The notes under the pieces were generated by a model. The model was not told the DNA's origin and ran no database searches. It worked only from the letters and a program-made list of their open reading frames with translations. A DNA stretch of 21,649 nt from DATIJJ01 sp039936115 (lineage in GTDB: Bacteria; Pseudomonadota; Gammaproteobacteria; DSM-16500), in contig JBDTIZ010000152.1 of the NCBI GenBank assembly GCA_039936115.1, positions 1-21,649 of the forward strand, in the 5' to 3' direction. Position numbers and translations under genes: made by a program. Shown here piece by piece: positions 1 through 8,246 of the stretch. How positions within the stretch are numbered: position 1 is the stretch's first letter; each line of letters begins with the position of its first letter.

Positions 1-209
1 GAAAACGATGGCATCAATCATTAGGTTATAAAACCCCTGCGGCAGTATATTTTGAGCAGGAAAGAAAAGCTTGTGGATATGTGGACGAGTCCTGCGGATC
101 AGCCACATACCCACAAGTGCGGTAACACTTTATTTATTTTTTTATTAATTTTAATACAGGTTAGAGTAGCCTAAAAATTTCTGGGGCGCTGGTCTGGACA
201 TTGGGGTCA
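1..209 (+). mobile_element. Right end of an IS3-family insertion sequence (partial)
   Basis: The element enters from outside the window. It contains the last codons of a DDE transposase (3-125), an AT-rich non-coding tail, and a terminal repeat ending GGGGTCA at 203-209. Read from the outside in, the end begins TGACCCC and has an AGACCA block 14 bases later. The IS end at 21530 begins with the same TGACCCC and has AGACCA 15 bases later, so the two behave as right and left ends of one IS type. Both copies point the same way. The target duplication cannot be tested because the outer flank is not visible. Confidence 0.75.
3..125 (+). CDS. IS3-family transposase OrfB, C-terminal end (5' end outside window)
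   Basis: The frame is open from the first full codon to TAA at 123-125. It encodes the characteristic tail of IS3/IS150-type integrase-core transposases: W-H-Q-S-L-G-Y-K-T-P followed by A-A-V-Y-F. This corresponds to the usual H-x-S-L-x-Y-x-T-P-x-x-x-Y/F signature just after the catalytic DDE core. About 23 further residues follow, rich in Cys and Gly (GYVDESCGSA). The catalytic residues lie upstream of the window, so activity cannot be judged. Confidence 0.75.
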   Translation, partial: KRWHQSLGYKTPAAVYFEQERKACGYVDESCGSATYPQVR

Positions 210-282
210 TTAAAGTCATGCAAGTTCTATCGCTATAGAGAATCGATCACTTTATTTTTCAACAAGTGAATTTTTAGCATTT

Positions 283-2985
283 TTGATAGATAAAATATTT
301 AATATTTCTGCTCCAACAATTCAAGATATTCAAGAAAACTCAAAAGAATATTTTAAGACGCATACGTTTCCTGCTTCTAAAGGCAGCGATGCTGCAGCAA
401 AAAAGATAATATTTGATGTTACTATGGAAGAATTTTATAAAAAAGAAATATGGAAAAAGTTAAATTTCATTAAACTGATTAATTATTCAAAACTACAAAT
501 CATACGAAGAGTAATAAATATGTTAAGAACTATACCTACTGAAATTTCAGAACAAGCAAGAGTGTTACATAAAAAAATTCAGGAAGAAAAGAGTGCTGCA
601 TCTAATGACATTGCAAAAGCATTATTAAAAATTGCTCACGGTGAACATTTGCCTCCCGATGATTGGGCGTCAATTCAAGAAACAATTGACATAACCCATC
701 CTTGCGCACCGTTTTTTTCACAGCATAGAAATGCGATCTCTCGCCAATTGATTTTCGAAGGAAGAAAATTTACCGCGGTTCCTATTATAACGTTTAGCTA
801 TTTGGGAGAACGGTATGTGTTGCTAATGAAAAATATAGGATTAGAAAAATCAGCGGATGTGGCTGAAGTCCAATGGACTGCACATGGTGTTCGAGTTGAC
901 GCACATGAAGAGCAGTTACAAAAAAATCTGTGGAAGTTGTATGAAAAAGTAAGTCATCAAGATGGAAATTTAACTTATTTTGTTGCGGCGGCTGTACGAA
1001 GATTATCTGAAATTGGTATCAAAATGAATGAAGCAGACATTTCAAACATACATCTTATCGACAGATCTGCAGCCGGATTTCGTGAAACAAGTAGTGATTA
1101 TCGTACTGAGTATTTAGATTTTAATCTAGGCGAAAGAGACCCGCTCAGCTTAATGCAATCATGTGCTATGTCAAATTCAAGGTATGCACAATGGACTCAA
1201 TGTTTTAAGTTATCTGATTTAAAAGCAAAAGTAAAAGAAGATCAGTTCGCAAAAAGAGAAAAGAAAAAATATACGCTTTCATACCAAGATCAAGATATTA
1301 CAGTAAGAGAAACCACGTGGTGTTTTGTAAAAGCATTACAATTATTAGCAGAACTAGAAATTAAACCAGATTCTATCACAAAAGATCCATGGCAATTACG
1401 CAATATTAATTCTTTTGAAACAGCATTACGATGGGTTCAGCAAAGAATGGATAGTAGTGTACAGTTTACTCTGTTTTCACCAGAAGTAAGCCGTCTTTCC
1501 TCTGCGCAGTCACATGCTTATGCAGCAAAAGCAAGTCTAAATGAAGAAAACTTTGCTTATACAGCATTAAGACCTGAGCGATTAGTCTTACATGTTATTA
1601 TTGCAACTTTAACAACACGTACTATATTGAAAGATAGTAAAGAACTTGAAACAAGAGCGCGCTTCTTGTATGAAAAATTCTTTGAAAAAAATATATCTGT
1701 TAAAGAAAAATGGGAAAAAATATTTGAGAGTATGACGTCAAGTTTAAAACTCATTGCTCATTCTCATATCAATGATACCAATTCAGATCAACAGAGGCTG
1801 TCATCTGAAGATAGCGAAGACATAAAGTGCATAAGACAGCTGCTAGATGTTATCAAAACAACAAAGTTAGATGAACGTCATAGCACAATTTATCACTTAT
1901 ATGAGTCAGATCTAGAAATTGCAATTCAAATACGCCTACACGAGAAATATCATAAGATGGTTATGTCTGACATTCGAAATAAAATTGAAAAATTAATCGA
2001 TGCAGAAGATAAATTTATGCCATTAGAGAAATATTCACTTTCTGATCGTCTCTGTTTTGGAATATCAGGTCCAGTGGCAAGTGGAAAATCAGTAAGTGAA
2101 AAAATGATACGTACTTTATTAGGCAAGAAAAATGCAGCATATATTGGATCTGATGAATGGAATATAATTTTGAGTGAGTTTCTGAAGCTAGACAAAACTG
2201 GATTTAATATGCATAGAGGTAATTTAACATTACCTGAGGCGTGGTTCATAAAGGTTCTTATCTGGGAAATGATAAATGATATGGAAAAACAAGGACAAGC
2301 ACCGAATTGGATCCATGAAACATGCAGTCCACTTGCAATTAAACCAGCAACTAATGCTAAAACAGTTATTATCATCAATACAGCAGACCCCACTAAAGCT
2401 GTCGAACGAGTTAAAAAGAGAGGAGATCAATCAGGACGCTACGTTTCAGCTAGCGCAGCTGCCAGTTCTTATCGATGGCCATGGCTTAACTTCATTAAGT
2501 TACTTGAAAATAAAACTAGCAATACAGTCATCAAAGTCATCGATACAGATATTATGTATTCCAAATTGTCGCTCGCAGAAGCGGAGAGAATGATGCTTGC
2601 TAATATAATTTCAGTTGAAACAGACTCTGAAGGAAAGCGGATACTGGATATTCATAATTTTAATCATTTTCTATTCTTTGTCTCACGTGGGTTAAGAGTT
2701 AATCCATCACCGAAAAATGCTAAAGAAATTTGGTTACCTAAAAAAGCTGATATTTCTTCTCTTTTGTTAAAAGAAATCGAATTATTATTTAAGCCAGCTC
2801 TTGGATTAAGCATCAAAATAAACGGCAAAGCAATTTTGAAATTTAAAGAAATATCCGATAGAGTTGATAAAATTTATTTTGTTTATGTCAGACCCATAGA
2901 GCAGTTTTGGCAAAAACGTCAGAATGTTATAAAAATAACAAAGGAATCCAAAATTGTGCCTAGTTCTAATATGTTAGGTGTGTGA
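283..2985 (+). CDS. Zeta-toxin-like P-loop kinase domain protein, probably 5'-truncated
   Basis: Large protein (900 codons from the TTG at 283). Residues 1-580 are mostly helical and charged. Residues about 165-260 contain strand-like stretches (AVPIITFSYLGERYVLLMKN) and a helix ending RRLSEIGI that resembles a degenerate Nudix domain. Residues about 588-740 carry a zeta-toxin/AAA kinase fold: Walker A GPVASGKS (596-603), then GSDEWN (622-627), a W-I-H-E-T segment near 679, and a K-R-G-x-x-x-G-R basic motif (712-719) like the substrate/ATP-binding arginines of zeta toxins, which phosphorylate UDP-GlcNAc in known cases. No antitoxin gene adjoins it. The frame stays open upstream to a stop at 211-213, immediately inside the IS end, with no ATG and no ribosome binding site before TTG 283. 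The first internal Met is at codon 48. I infer that the IS removed the true start. Role as toxin or translocated effector is inference. Confidence 0.7.
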   Translation: MIDKIFNISAPTIQDIQENSKEYFKTHTFPASKGSDAAAKKIIFDVTMEEFYKKEIWKKLNFIKLINYSKLQIIRRVINMLRTIPTEISEQARVLHKKIQEEKSAASNDIAKALLKIAHGEHLPPDDWASIQETIDITHPCAPFFSQHRNAISRQLIFEGRKFTAVPIITFSYLGERYVLLMKNIGLEKSADVAEVQWTAHGVRVDAHEEQLQKNLWKLYEKVSHQDGNLTYFVAAAVRRLSEIGIKMNEADISNIHLIDRSAAGFRETSSDYRTEYLDFNLGERDPLSLMQSCAMSNSRYAQWTQCFKLSDLKAKVKEDQFAKREKKKYTLSYQDQDITVRETTWCFVKALQLLAELEIKPDSITKDPWQLRNINSFETALRWVQQRMDSSVQFTLFSPEVSRLSSAQSHAYAAKASLNEENFAYTALRPERLVLHVIIATLTTRTILKDSKELETRARFLYEKFFEKNISVKEKWEKIFESMTSSLKLIAHSHINDTNSDQQRLSSEDSEDIKCIRQLLDVIKTTKLDERHSTIYHLYESDLEIAIQIRLHEKYHKMVMSDIRNKIEKLIDAEDKFMPLEKYSLSDRLCFGISGPVASGKSVSEKMIRTLLGKKNAAYIGSDEWNIILSEFLKLDKTGFNMHRGNLTLPEAWFIKVLIWEMINDMEKQGQAPNWIHETCSPLAIKPATNAKTVIIINTADPTKAVERVKKRGDQSGRYVSASAAASSYRWPWLNFIKLLENKTSNTVIKVIDTDIMYSKLSLAEAERMMLANIISVETDSEGKRILDIHNFNHFLFFVSRGLRVNPSPKNAKEIWLPKKADISSLLLKEIELLFKPALGLSIKINGKAILKFKEISDRVDKIYFVYVRPIEQFWQKRQNVIKITKESKIVPSSNMLGV

Positions 2986-3036
2986 TGCAGACATTGCCAC
3001 GCCAGCAAATTTCTCATACGAAATTTGTATTCGAAT

Positions 3037-3063
3037 TACCGTAAAAAATACGGTATTTTATTT
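3037..3063 (+). terminator. Weak rho-independent-type hairpin after the zeta-like gene
   Basis: A perfect 7-bp stem (TACCGTA at 3037-3043 with TACGGTA at 3049-3055) closes a 5-A loop and is followed by TTTTATTT. It lies about 50 bases after the stop codon at 2985 and directly before the candidate promoter of the next gene, which suits a terminator separating the two units. The stem is short and only moderately GC-rich. Confidence 0.45.
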
Positions 3064-3091
3064 GACAAATAAATGTATAGTTGTACATAAA
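3062..3091 (+). promoter_or_regulatory. Candidate sigma-70 promoter for the TIR-like gene
   Basis: A consensus -35 hexamer TTGACA lies at 3062-3067. An 18-base spacer leads to CATAAA (3086-3091, 4 of 6 matches to TATAAT); TACATA at 3084-3089 is an alternative with 16-base spacing. It sits between the hairpin at 3037 and the gene beginning at 3176 or 3224. Confidence 0.45.
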
Positions 3092-3175
3092 ATAACAATC
3101 AAGTCATTTAGAAGCATACACATGTATCCTAGAATCCACGACACCCACTCAGTACACTAAAACCCATCAACAGGT

Positions 3176-4528
3176 TTGAAAATAGCTGAACTAGATCCTA
3201 ACCATTATTTATATAGGTATTTTATGTTTACACCAACACACATTGCTCAATGCAGAAACACCATAAAAAGAATATCGCCGAACACGGCTCCATTAGTGCT
3301 TGCAGCAATGAATGAGCTAATGAATGAATGCGAGAAGTACACTGATGATGATCAGGTGCAAGTGGTTGAAAATATGTTAACGACCAAAGAAGCAGCGGTT
3401 CGCAAAATGAAAGGCGATACTCGGTCTAAAGATTCTTTGGCTATTGGCGTCTTTAATCTTTTGCAAAAGGCAATTGCTAATTACAAAGAATTGAAATTTC
3501 CAGTTGAAGAAAAGGCTATCAAAACTTCGCCTCACTGGAGAGAACATAGCCTGAGAATGCAGCAAGAATTGTTGATGGCTAGTGATGAATTTTTGCAGAC
3601 ATTAAAAGAGATGGAAAAGTATGCGGCACGTTATCATAGTTTGCCAGGCAGCATATTAATTGCCTATGCCGTTCCATCCAAGGCTCATGCATCCTATATT
3701 GACTGGACAGAAAAATTTGTTACCACGTTACAGAAACAATTGATTGCTGCAGGATTTGCGTCTACTGAACTTGCTATTGATCATAGGTCGAGATTAGATA
3801 TTGAAAGTTGCGGAAGAGTCATTTTAATTGGAACTGAGCTACTGTTAAGTGCAAAAGATACGATAACAGCTGATTTAATCGGCAATATCTATAATAGAGC
3901 TCAAGAGGCAAATCAACGCAGTAAACCCACCAATATTATACCTATAGTCATTAGCGGCGATGCGGCGACATCATTGCCGCCGAGTTTTACTAGAATGACT
4001 CCGGCAATATTGAATGATGGTGAACCATACCTTCAACATGTATACAAATTAATTAAGCAACTCTATCAATCGCACGATGATGGGTTGGATAAAATTTTGG
4101 AGTCATTTTTAACTAACTTAAGAAATAATAAAGATACAAAAAAACAACAATTGGCTTTTATTCTTGAGAAGGGGCTAGACGAAAGCGCAGTATTAGCTAA
4201 AGTGAATGTCGAGATTGAAGAAGCAGATATTGCAAAACAACATGCATACGAGGCTAGCATGCGATTGCTTTCTAGTGCGCGTTCCTCAACTTCTTCTGAG
4301 AGGTTAATTAGATCTATGTTGCCAGAAGTAAAACAGAATAACTCTGTTAACCCTCCTGTTTTGACAGCTCCTCCTTCAACTCCTGTGTCAGAAGCTATAT
4401 TACCACCTCTTTCCAATTCGGCTCTCAGTGTTGTAGTTTCTAGCGTAGATTCTAAAGCCAATAATGTCACACACAATGAGTCTAGTGATTACCTTATCCC
4501 TCGGGCACCTGGAGGGCCTAGCTTTTAA
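3176..4528 (+). CDS. Protein with a divergent TIR-like domain
   Basis: 450 codons from a TTG at 3176. An internal ATG at 3224 (codon 17) has AGG seven bases upstream and may be the real start. Residues 1-150 are helical. Residues about 155-300 follow the TIR-like order: a first strand SILIAYAVPSKA (159-170), a helix W177-T-E-K-F, a second strand ELAIDHRS (198-205), the signature SCGRVILIGTELL (211-223) matching the usual S-D-x-V-I-x-I-G-T-x-x-L strand, then NIIPIVISGD (253-262) and a closing helix YLQHVYKLIKQLY. The segment between the second and third strands, where the BB loop and helix B lie, is only a few residues. The position usually held by the catalytic Glu (E-L) reads D233-L. The C-terminal 150 residues are helical and then Pro/Ser-rich and probably disordered. 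TIR enzymes consume NAD or act as protein scaffolds; with these changes scaffold or altered chemistry is as likely. Unlinked to any recognised defence partner. Confidence 0.6.
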   Translation: MKIAELDPNHYLYRYFMFTPTHIAQCRNTIKRISPNTAPLVLAAMNELMNECEKYTDDDQVQVVENMLTTKEAAVRKMKGDTRSKDSLAIGVFNLLQKAIANYKELKFPVEEKAIKTSPHWREHSLRMQQELLMASDEFLQTLKEMEKYAARYHSLPGSILIAYAVPSKAHASYIDWTEKFVTTLQKQLIAAGFASTELAIDHRSRLDIESCGRVILIGTELLLSAKDTITADLIGNIYNRAQEANQRSKPTNIIPIVISGDAATSLPPSFTRMTPAILNDGEPYLQHVYKLIKQLYQSHDDGLDKILESFLTNLRNNKDTKKQQLAFILEKGLDESAVLAKVNVEIEEADIAKQHAYEASMRLLSSARSSTSSERLIRSMLPEVKQNNSVNPPVLTAPPSTPVSEAILPPLSNSALSVVVSSVDSKANNVTHNESSDYLIPRAPGGPSF

Positions 4529-5074
4529 AGCCAAGAGGTCAGGTGCATATGGGACATTGCGAGGCTTTCAATTTTAATTACAATTATTTGTTGTGCCTAC
4601 CTAAAAACGCGAATTCCGCATCGTATAGTATTTGATTGTAAAAAATAAAAATGTTTGGGAAATTTTGTATTATGAGCAGGAAAGAAACCTACAAAAATCA
4701 GCCTTGAGACTATCCCTGATTTTCAAGCAGCACTTAATAATTTGTCGCCAGCACAATCAGAAGAATCCAAACTTATTCCAATTAAAAAAATTATTCATGC
4801 TTATCATCAGGGTTATGGAAATTATCTTGGCAAGGGGAATGGAGTGCAAATTATTAAAGCGCTTAATCTATATGTAATAGATTTTTTTAATACTTTTCTT
4901 AAAGATAAAAAAATCTTTTTAAAGGCTGCGCTCCATTGACGAGTAATACTTATATGAATTGTAGGCCAGGTATTTTTTAGTAGTTAACTATCTTTATATT
5001 CTTTATTAATTACTAAAATAATAGCGGAATGATGCTTTTTCGGTGGTTACGAACAATTCCGAGCATAGTTTAGA
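4529..5074. other. Intergenic region, mostly decayed sequence
   Basis: This stretch separates the TIR-like gene from the convergent giant gene that ends at 5075. It contains the gene remnant at 4679-4939, a 20-base near-copy of part of the IS transposase gene at 4668-4687, a weak AAAGAT/ATCTTT dyad at 4901-4918 inside the remnant, and a 10-bp palindrome TAGTTAACTA near 4983. No strong terminator is visible for either converging gene. Confidence 0.5.
4679..4939 (+). pseudogene. Short gene remnant of unknown origin
   Basis: A frame is open from 4676 to the TGA at 4937-4939. It reads protein-like: ISLETIPDFQAAL, then SPAQSEESKLIPIKKI, then AYHQGYGNYLGKGNGVQ and a hydrophobic-aromatic helix ending in a charged tail. 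No ATG lies in this frame; a TTG at 4742 is the only common start. An ATG at 4672 with AGGAAAG just after it runs in a different frame for 11 codons and stops near 4705, where one base shift would join it to the long frame. I read this as a frameshifted or truncated small gene. No family recognised. Confidence 0.35.
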
Positions 5075-8002
5075 TTATACATCCCCCGGTTTTTTTGTCA
5101 CGGTGCTACTGGGTTCCTTTACTTCAGCGATTTTACTTTTATGTTTATACTTTTTAAAAAAATTAGAGTGAGATGATGTCAATTGCGCATTATGTTTTTT
5201 AAAATTATCAATATAGTTATTAAGTAGTTGATGAATTGGATCACCTGGGTTAGCGAGAGATAATGCACTTTCGGCGAGTTCAACTATTTTTTTATTATTT
5301 TGAGGAGTCAATAAAAGCCTGACAGTGGTTTCATTACAGTTAGGGATAGCAAAAAAAGGGTTAAAATAAATATTCATGGCGTCAAAATCAATAGGATGAT
5401 TGACATAAGCTTGTACTACAGCTGCATCATTATTACATATTGCTGACCTAAATAATGCGGCCATATTGTCCATCCACATACGTGTATTATGGGATAATAA
5501 TATACTGCCTGTTTGTGGATTAGGTAGCTCCGACAGTACGGCGCTCATTCTTGAAAAAACAATGCCAAGTTGTTCCTCTTTTTCTTTAGCATCTAGTGTA
5601 TGCTCATATATTTTTTCAGCGAGTAATTTAAGCGGATAAATCCTATCCTCTTTGCTCAGCATATCCTTATACTTATCATATAGTAAGATAGTAATATCGA
5701 TATTATTTGTTTTAATCGATTTAGACAATGATCTTGCTATAAAGCTACATTTTTCAGGTGTGCTCTTTTCCTCAGAGACAAGATTAAAGATTTTCTCAAC
5801 GGCAAGCGGTTTATTTTCTGATTGAAGTAGTAACTCAACAATAACGTCATTTATTTTCTCAAAAAAGTCTTTGCTTGTTAACAGCTTATTTTTTATTTCA
5901 GCTTTATATTCACTAGGAAATAGATTTTGTAATTTGTCGACTAATAGTTTGATAATCTCCGCATTAGAAGGCTCGCTCTGTGCCTCATAAAGCGCGAGTA
6001 ATAATGATTTTTCGCCATGCAAGGTATTGCTATTTCTATATTTGAGCAGTGATTCAACTTTTATCCTGTCTGCGTCATGTATAGCAGCTGTAAGAAGAGT
6101 ATCAACTAGACCTAAATCTTCTAATGCTTTTGGTGTTACTGAGCTATAGTTGATTAACTCATCATGCATAACATTTTTAACGCATCTCTGTTTTGTATAT
6201 TCAAATGTATCTTGAAAGGCATTTTGTAAAATATCTTGATCTTCTCCATCCATAAATGGGCTGTCAATTTTTACTTCGTAAGCTTTAAATAACGCTTGAA
6301 TTGTTTTCTCTTGTAGAACATGCATTATTTCAAAATAACTGTGAAAGCCAAAACTCATATAGTGAGAAATAAATGCACCGCAAAAATTATTTATATCTTG
6401 ATTGAGTACGGGATCCTTTTTATGCTTATCCATGTATTCTTCTAGCATCCCAACAATAAAAAATGTGTGGCCAGATACAGAAGAAACAAAAGCTGAGTAT
6501 AAATATTTTTTGCCATAGGGCGTCGGTGAACGCAATTCTCCAACTTTATTTACTAGAGAATATTCGCTCAAATCTGTAGCATAGGTGGGTTGGTTAGCTT
6601 TTAAGATGCTTGGATTACGACTTAGGGAAGTTTCAGGATTTCCCTCTTGATCATCATATTCTATTCTTTTTTTTCTATCGTGTAGATCATATAGAGCGCA
6701 ACCGTTGTTTAGAGCGTTCATTCTGAGAAGATATTTTCCTTCAGGGTCTTTATATTCTGAAAAATTTAGCATGACATGGTTGAGTTCGTCAGGGCTTTGA
6801 ATGGTTAAGCCAGTCAAAAAACTTGATATTTTATTAATACTAGCGAGCCGATCATTTTTTTTGGAAATACTAGTACCTTTTTGATCGGCTATAGATGGTG
6901 AGTTAGGTGCTGATAACTTGCCTAAATAATATTGCGATAATCTGGTTTCAAAAAATCGACGTGTGTAATTACGATCTATATCGACATTTTCGTATTTTTT
7001 ATCGATCATTGCCTCAACATATTCTAGTTTCTTTTTAACATCTGGTGTCACTTCTTTTGCATGCAATAATGATTTTATTTGCTCTAGACAATCAGTGAAC
7101 TTGATATTTAAAAGATCTTCTTCTATTTTTCGTATTGTACTATTGAGTTTGTTTCCTAATATTGATTTAAGAAAACCTGTCGTTAGAACGATAAAAGCAG
7201 AAATGTCTAATGCTGTATCTTGAAGTGCTGTTTTGTATTCTTGTTCTGTAATGGTTTTATTTATATCTCTTGCCGATAATGGTTTTGCCCCTTCTCTATA
7301 ATCGGCATATTTTTCATAGAAGTCAGGATAAATTTCTCTGCAAATGCGTTTTTTAAATTCAGTAGGTATTTTTTCATTTGGGATTTTTTTTATTACATTT
7401 GCTAATATTCTTCGTATTTTTTCGCCGTGCTTGGCATCAACTGTTTCACCTCCATTCATAAGGATGGCACGTATAAAAGTTTTAATAAATTCTCGATCAG
7501 TTTCGTTTGCAGATAATATCGATCGAGAAAAAAAACTAGGGAAAATAATGCCACATTTATTTAACGGGTCTGCCATGATTAAAGCAGCTTTTTCTGGGGA
7601 TGTCATTAATGCTGCAATTAGATCTGCTTTTTTTTCTTCACTTAAGCTTTTAATATAATTAATAATTATTTTGTTTTCAGAACTTTTATCAAGTAATTTA
7701 ACTATATTTTCTTGAAATAATTTTATTTTTTCTAGTTCCTTCAATTTATTGTCAGCTTTGAGTTTTTCTATAGATTTATTAAGATCAGGATTATTTTGTA
7801 AATAATTTTTTACAATGGAAACAATATTTTTATCATTTAAATTTAATAAATAGTTAAATAGCTCGATTGATCGTTCCTCATTTTTTTTAAATTCATCTAC
7901 ACCTTCGTATAAACAAATGGCTAAACAAAAAACATTTTCTGGATCTTCTACAGAAACATCTTCTTGTACGCGACGTGCTCGGATTACCACATTACTAAAC
8001 AT
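5075..8002 (-). CDS. Giant protein of unknown function, effector-like, with degenerate ankyrin-like repeats
   Basis: 975 codons. ATG at 8002 has AGGAT eight bases upstream, so the start is well supported. The N-terminus has one Sel1/TPR-like helix pair (LAICLYEGVDEFKKNEE, residues 27-43) followed by long charged helices to about residue 340. The central part (about 400-570) is the most distinctive: SGHTFFIVGMLEE (510-522) and FHSYFEIMHVLQE (553-565) look like two copies of one H-x-x-F-x-I-x-x-x-L-x-E motif about 42 residues apart, flanked by strand-rich sequence. From about residue 632 several weak ankyrin-like helix pairs appear (TLLTAAIHDADRIKVESLL, FRSAICNNDAAVVQAYV, ETTVRLLLTP). The last 35 residues are Lys/Ser-rich. 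No signal peptide, membrane segment or catalytic signature is recognised. The next gene upstream on this strand is another giant gene, 244 bp away, so cotranscription is uncertain. Size, repeats and setting suggest a translocated effector (inference). Confidence 0.6.
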   Translation of the reverse strand: MFSNVVIRARRVQEDVSVEDPENVFCLAICLYEGVDEFKKNEERSIELFNYLLNLNDKNIVSIVKNYLQNNPDLNKSIEKLKADNKLKELEKIKLFQENIVKLLDKSSENKIIINYIKSLSEEKKADLIAALMTSPEKAALIMADPLNKCGIIFPSFFSRSILSANETDREFIKTFIRAILMNGGETVDAKHGEKIRRILANVIKKIPNEKIPTEFKKRICREIYPDFYEKYADYREGAKPLSARDINKTITEQEYKTALQDTALDISAFIVLTTGFLKSILGNKLNSTIRKIEEDLLNIKFTDCLEQIKSLLHAKEVTPDVKKKLEYVEAMIDKKYENVDIDRNYTRRFFETRLSQYYLGKLSAPNSPSIADQKGTSISKKNDRLASINKISSFLTGLTIQSPDELNHVMLNFSEYKDPEGKYLLRMNALNNGCALYDLHDRKKRIEYDDQEGNPETSLSRNPSILKANQPTYATDLSEYSLVNKVGELRSPTPYGKKYLYSAFVSSVSGHTFFIVGMLEEYMDKHKKDPVLNQDINNFCGAFISHYMSFGFHSYFEIMHVLQEKTIQALFKAYEVKIDSPFMDGEDQDILQNAFQDTFEYTKQRCVKNVMHDELINYSSVTPKALEDLGLVDTLLTAAIHDADRIKVESLLKYRNSNTLHGEKSLLLALYEAQSEPSNAEIIKLLVDKLQNLFPSEYKAEIKNKLLTSKDFFEKINDVIVELLLQSENKPLAVEKIFNLVSEEKSTPEKCSFIARSLSKSIKTNNIDITILLYDKYKDMLSKEDRIYPLKLLAEKIYEHTLDAKEKEEQLGIVFSRMSAVLSELPNPQTGSILLSHNTRMWMDNMAALFRSAICNNDAAVVQAYVNHPIDFDAMNIYFNPFFAIPNCNETTVRLLLTPQNNKKIVELAESALSLANPGDPIHQLLNNYIDNFKKHNAQLTSSHSNFFKKYKHKSKIAEVKEPSSTVTKKPGDV

Positions 8003-8042
8003 AGCGTGTTATCCTATATAAATAAAAAATAATTTTATCAAT

Positions 8043-8054
8043 ATTATAATTATA
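8043..8054 (-). promoter_or_regulatory. Candidate -10 elements for the 5075-8002 gene
   Basis: Two adjacent TATAAT hexamers read on the minus strand (complement of 8049-8054 and 8043-8048), roughly 40-50 bases before the ATG at 8002. No convincing -35 hexamer is seen at the expected distance, so this is a partial match only. A run of seven G (plus strand 8076-8082) lies just upstream. Confidence 0.3.
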
Positions 8055-8246
8055 GCGTAAAAATGAAGCTATTTTGGGGGGGTAGGTGTTTCTTCAACGC
8101 TATGAAAATACAGGAAATGAGAATAAAGACGGAATTCCTTGGCTGCTGAGATGGTGTAAGGTAAAAACTAAGCTCATTAATTATTTCACAAGTAGATACA
8201 GGTAAATAGTGGGGTCGCACAGGCTTCGAACCCCTTATCTTCCTTT

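Noticed and set aside
1950..2393. Minus-strand frame of 147 codons opposite the zeta-like kinase
   Set aside because: It is an antisense shadow of the P-loop domain with no RBS or family resemblance.
2978..3160. Small plus-strand frame overlapping the end of the zeta-like gene
   Set aside because: It runs through the terminator hairpin and promoter, has no RBS, and its sequence is not protein-like.
4066..4476. Minus-strand frame of 136 codons opposite the TIR-like gene
   Set aside because: It is the antisense of the Ser/Pro-rich tail; hydrophobic and Ser-rich composition results from the sense codons.
8076..8082. Run of seven G as a phase-variation tract
   Set aside because: It is outside coding sequence, and not placed between clear -35 and -10 boxes, so there is no supported switching mechanism.
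8209..8245. tRNA-like T-arm on the minus strand (GGGGTTCGAAGCC)
   Set aside because: The T-arm stem is mismatched and no D-arm, anticodon arm or complementary acceptor stem is found around it; it is also explained by an imperfect GGGGT/ACCCC dyad.
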